A stretch of DNA of 64,000 nt from Bicyclus anynana (lineage: Eukaryota; Arthropoda; Insecta; Lepidoptera; Nymphalidae), in assembly GCF_947172395.1 (NCBI RefSeq), contig NC_069109.1, forward strand, positions 1,589,397-1,653,396, written 5' to 3'. The notes beneath the pieces are model-generated. The model made no database searches. It was not told the origin of the DNA and was given only the letters and a program-made list of their open reading frames with translations. This document shows positions 60,247 through 64,000 of this stretch, piece after piece (positions within the stretch are counted from its first letter, which is position 1; each line of letters begins with the position of its first letter). The translations under genes were made by a program, and so were the position numbers.

Positions 60247-61193
60247 CCCTTTTTATTTTTAGTCGGTTAAAGTTTTTTGTTACAAAGATTTTATTTTTCT
60301 GTCTTTAGTGTGTCCTAGCATAGTGAACAAAAGCGCCACAGTACCGGAAAATTCGTTACTTTCATTTCAACACAAAATTACTGAACCGATTGTCATAAAA
60401 ATTTAATGGAACCAATCTGGAACTATAATCTTTTAACAAAAAAAGAATTTTTAAAATTGGTTAAGAAAAAACAAGTGTCGAATTGAGAACCTCCTCCTTT
60501 TTTTTTAAGTTGCTTAAAAAGCCGTTAATTTACATTTTTTTGTTCTAATAATACTTTTATATCGAATCTTCGGTAAAATAATACATAAGGTTATACATTT
60601 TTAAATATATATTCATCACGCGAAGACGCGTGATTCGTGTTTTTACATTACTATTAGTAAAAAATAAACTTTAATAAAGTATTTTTCACTAGTCTTGCTC
60701 AAAAACACTGTCATATTACCACTCAACAGCGGGGCTAAACAAGCATATTAGCCTCTAGGGGCTAAAGTAATTTTGTTTTTTTAATTCTTGTCTGTTACGA
60801 GTACTAGCTAAGTACTAGCCTACTATAAAACGGAGGAGGTTTTATTCGAAAATAGAATCATTATAGGTAAGGCCCCGATTGTTTTGAAAAATAAATAAAA
60901 AACTTTAAATTGGAATAAAATGCACCGTTCTTGTCTGTGGAATGCGTTTATTTTTTTATTTCATTTTTATTGAGTTGCGAATATAGCGAGATTTGAAGAC
61001 ATGGGACATCCTTTACGGTGTAATTTAACCTTTGCCTTTTTCTCATGTGAAAAAAATAAAATTAAAAAGCGGGAATTTAAAAAACAATTGGCGTGAATAA
61101 TACACACTTGATTTTTTACAGGAATTCATTGTAAATTTGTGACCGTAACTTACATATTTTTCAACAATAATTGTTATTGTTGTTTTCATCTAG
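60247..61193 (+). other. Intergenic AT-rich sequence
   Basis: A decayed dispersed repeat (ttactgaaccgattgtcat ... aattgagaacctcctcc, to 60515) and a cacgcgaagacgcgtg hairpin (60617). No gene is seen. Confidence 0.45.
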
Positions 61194-61416
61194 TGAGAAT
61201 GGTGATCTTAATTTGGAGATGGATGAAATCTTCAATCTGTTACCATCAAAGTCGAAACGCATTTACTTAAATACTTTCCTACGATACCTACGAATACCTA
61301 CGAAAAATTTAATAAGTGGAGAAAACAACAACGAATGGATTCACTTACGAAAGGAGTTTTTTAAACTATTATCTCCCACGTTTACCTCACATACTCATTA
61401 TTCATCTTCACAGTAG
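61194..61416 (+). CDS. Possible terminal exon of an unknown gene
   Basis: Acceptor gttttcatctag, then an open stretch of 73 codons (ENGDLNLEMDEIFNLLPSKS...) to TAG at 61414, followed by AATAAA near 61497. The residues are helix-prone with acidic and basic patches; no family is recognised. It could equally be part of a decayed transposon. No partner exon upstream was identified. Confidence 0.35.
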
Positions 61417-61569
61417 TCGGAAATTATGTTACCGGGTAAAAGCATTGTCCTTAATATCCAAAATTGTAGACTTTGTACATTTAATTTTCAATTAAAATAA
61501 ATCATTGAACATGTACTAAACTATTTTATTTTCTCGCAATCGTAGTAAAAAGCAGAATGTAACACATGG

Positions 61570-61680
61570 GGCTAAACCCATTATAAACTCGGTTTCCATT
61601 TTTAGAGCCCTCGCCTTACGTCTCGGGCTCTAAAAATAGCTCGTATATAATGGGTCTTTTTAGCCCCTTGTATAACAATC
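61570..61680 (+). mobile_element. Small inverted-repeat element
   Basis: ggggctaaacccattata and tatataatgggtcttttt..agcccc are inverted partners, with tttttagagccc / gggctctaaaaa inside. Confidence 0.6.
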
Positions 61681-61689
61681 TACTATTTT

Positions 61690-61930
61690 AGAAGACTAGC
61701 GGATGGCCGCGACTTCGTCCGCCCTTAAACCTCTTCTTACGAAAACGGGAGTAGCTTCTCCCGTTTTCCCTACATACGTTTACCCTTCACTACTCTACTC
61801 CTATTGACCGTAGTGTGATGAAAAGTATACTATACCCAGGAGTATGAAGAATAATTGTACCAAGTTTCGTTAAAATCCGTTGAGCAGTTTTTGTTATAAC
61901 GAACATACACACAGACAGACAGACCGATAT
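61690..61930 (-). mobile_element. Helitron, reverse orientation
   Basis: Begins actagcggatggccgcgacttcgtccgc and contains ccaagtttcgttaaaatccg; a hairpin aaaacgggag/ctcccgtttt lies at about 61741-61765. Confidence 0.65.
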
Positions 61931-61959
61931 TTGATGTTTTATTGTGACCAGAACGCGTT

Positions 61960-62160
61960 GTGAGCTATTTTTCCGCTCCGGTCCCGCTTGAGCTATTCGG
62001 TGCGCGGCCGGATTTTGCGCTTTTTATGTGCTTGGGTATAATGCCTAGCCCAAGCCACGGTCGGAGGCCCTACCACAAACCCCCGGCCGAAGGCCGGGGT
62101 ATAATTAGGCGCGTGGGCCAAGGCAGCGCGTTTTATGTGCTTGGGTGAAATGCCTAGCCA
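61960..62160 (+). other. GC-rich block with direct and inverted repeats
   Basis: gtgcttgggt.aaatgcctagcc occurs twice (about 62027 and 62138). Between them is a ccccggcc-gaa-ggccgggg hairpin (about 62083). The origin is unknown. Confidence 0.4.
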
Positions 62161-62282
62161 AATCAAAAATCAAAATCTACTTCACTATAAGAAAGTTCTG
62201 CGTAGTTTTACTTTACAATTAATGGGTATACACTCAATCATCCCCTGTTTTCCTAACCATAGAGTTGGATTTTTTTCCAAAT

Positions 62283-62375
62283 TTATCATCATCGTCATCA
62301 TCATATCAGCCGATGGACGTCCACTGTAGGACATAGGCCTTTTGTAGGGACTTCCAAACATCACAATCCTGAGCA
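62283..62375 (-). mobile_element. RTE-type LINE tail
   Basis: (CAT)n followed by cagccgatggacgtccactg..ggacataggccttttgtag, the reverse of RTE 3' ends. Confidence 0.7.
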
Positions 62376-62654
62376 GTCCGTTTTGATAATTTTGTTTTGT
62401 TAGAAAGGAAATATAATGAAAAAAAATATATTTCGAATTAGGTCCCAAATAAATTTCAAATACGAAAAAAAAATCCCCTAATTGAATGTATACCTACCCA
62501 TTAATTGTAAAGTAAACCCACGAATAACTTTTTATATTATAGTCAGATTTTAATAATTTTTCTTTTATTTTAGATATGACTTCAAAATTAGTCTCATATT
62601 AGTTTAAAAAAAAGTTACTACCCTAAGGGTGAGAAAATAGGGGTGATATATTCA

Positions 62655-63540
62655 TCATTAGCCGACGTCTCGCAGGTTCACCCGCGTAATTCTCTTTTCC
62701 GTGGGAATATGAAGCCTGTAAAACTAACAAATAATGGAGCTTTCTAGTATGTTAAAATAATTTTCATAATCGGTGTAGTAGATCAAGCGATTACCCCTAC
62801 AATACCCAAAACTTTACCATTTTATAGCATTTTAGTAGAGATTTCAGTCATGTAATGCCCGTTTCCTTAAGAATATGAGGATAATATATAGTTTAAGGCA
62901 CTCACAGATAACGTGGCTTTCTAGTGGTATAAAAATTTTTCAAAATCGGTGCTGTAGATCCAGAGATTACCCCTACAATATCTTTACCTCATTATAATAT
63001 TTTAAAAGACGCCCCGCGGTTTTACTCGCGTAGTTCCCGTTTCCGAGAGAATATGTGGATAGAATAGCCTATGACACTAGCAAATAACGTAGCTTTTTAT
63101 TGGTAAAAAAATATTAAAAATCGGTTTAGTGGATCCAGAGATAACCCCTTAAAATTCCTCAAACTTTTTTTAGCAGACGCCCTGCGGTTTTCTCCTCGGA
63201 GTATGGGAATAAAATATAGCTTATAATACTAATAAATAATGTAGTTTTCTATTATTAACAGAATATTTAAATTCAGTTCAGTAGATCCAGAGTCTACCCT
63301 CTAAAACCTCACAAATTTTACCTCTTTACAATATTAGTATAGACTAGCGAACGCGGTTACGAATAGCGGTTTCACCCGCGTAATTCCCGTTCCCGTGAGA
63401 ATACGGAGATAAATTATAGCTTTTAACACTCACAAATAACGAGGCTTTATAGTGTTAAAAGAATTTTGAATATCGGTTAAGTAGATCCAGAGATTAACCC
63501 TTAAAATCCCACAAACTTTACCTGTATAATATTAGTATGT
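62655..63540 (-). repeat. Tandem run of Helitron-like units
   Basis: About five copies of a ~170-220-base unit: ttcacccgcgtaattc(c)cgttccc, aacgtagctttctagt, cggttcagtagatccagagat, tttaccttt. The last copy (63345-63540) ends taatattagtatg. Copies differ considerably. Confidence 0.65.
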
Positions 63541-63609
63541 TTAGAAAGTAAAGATTCACAGAGTATTTATTGATAACTCGTAGATTTTAATTCTAATGCT
63601 GAGTAGATT

Positions 63610-63885
63610 CGACTTCAAAACTTTAACGTTCCCACGAAACTGAAAAATAACATTATAATATTTTCTACCTATGGATCACTTTGTTCGTTTTTTTCGTTTA
63701 TGAAAAAACCACATGAATGACAAAAAGAATGTCTGAGACAAAAATCTTTACGATACGCCTTGAATTAATAGATCACAGGCTTGACACCGACTTCAAAGTG
63801 ATCAATAGGTAGAAATTATTATAATGTTATTTTTCCCTTTTTAGTTGCGTGGGTACGTTAAAGTTTTAAAGTCGGTTGTATTTAA
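63610..63885 (+). mobile_element. MITE with long inverted repeats
   Basis: aaaactttaacgttcccacg...aataacattataat...ctacctatggatcactttg pairs with caaagtgatcaataggtag...attataatgttattttt...gtgggtacgttaaagtttt. Confidence 0.75.
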
Positions 63886-64000
63886 AAACAAATTATGTGT
63901 AGGTATAAAGGAGGGATAGTACATTAAGGCAAAAATAGGAATAGCGCAATAGATTATTTTCCTTTACATCCAATGCAGTATATCACATAAACGCTAAATA

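Overview
The window looks like lepidopteran (butterfly or moth) chromosomal DNA. The evidence is an AT-rich background, split C2H2 genes with GT-AG introns, very dense tRNA-headed SINEs of the kind common in nymphalid butterflies, Helitron ends finishing in CTAGT, RTE-type LINE tails with (GAT)n, and many small inverted-repeat elements. No species is assigned; family names for repeats rest on memory of lepidopteran repeat types, not on a search.

Layout. (1) 1-9799, + strand: the last eight exons of gene 1, a C2H2 zinc-finger gene whose 5' part lies before the window. (2) 9800-13760: intergenic, packed with small inverted-repeat elements and SINEs. (3) 13762-34079, + strand: gene 2, a complete 13-exon ZAD-C2H2 gene and the tandem paralogue of gene 1. 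Its introns hold three large tandem arrays, a 117-bp satellite, SINEs, Helitrons and LINE pieces. (4) 40286-35404, - strand: gene 3, eight exons, predicted THAP + ZAD + acidic linker + C2H2, 581 aa. (5) 55404-43644, - strand: gene 4, the tandem duplicate of gene 3 with the same eight-exon plan, 746 to 1194 aa depending on a 96-bp coding array. One intron of gene 4 contains a 5.6-kb chimeric LINE. (6) 56000-64000: repeats, a decayed P-superfamily transposase (- strand) and one possible terminal exon (+ strand).

Exon models were built by hand from splice sites, reading phase and comparison between paralogues. Codon phases close to whole numbers in genes 2, 3 and 4, which supports the models.

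The most unusual feature is structural. Nearly every large tandem array begins in or just after the 3' end of a coding exon. In five cases the repeated unit contains the exon tail, its 5' splice site and the start of the intron: gene 1 exon G, gene 2 exons 7, 10 and 12, gene 4 exon 6. In gene 4 the unit is 96 bp, open in frame, and carries a phase-2 donor, so choosing among 14 intact donors would change the protein in 32-residue steps without frameshift. A single copy of this unit has also moved into the reverse transcriptase region of the LINE in the neighbouring intron. The other notable point is the predicted THAP-ZAD-C2H2 domain order, present in both duplicates.
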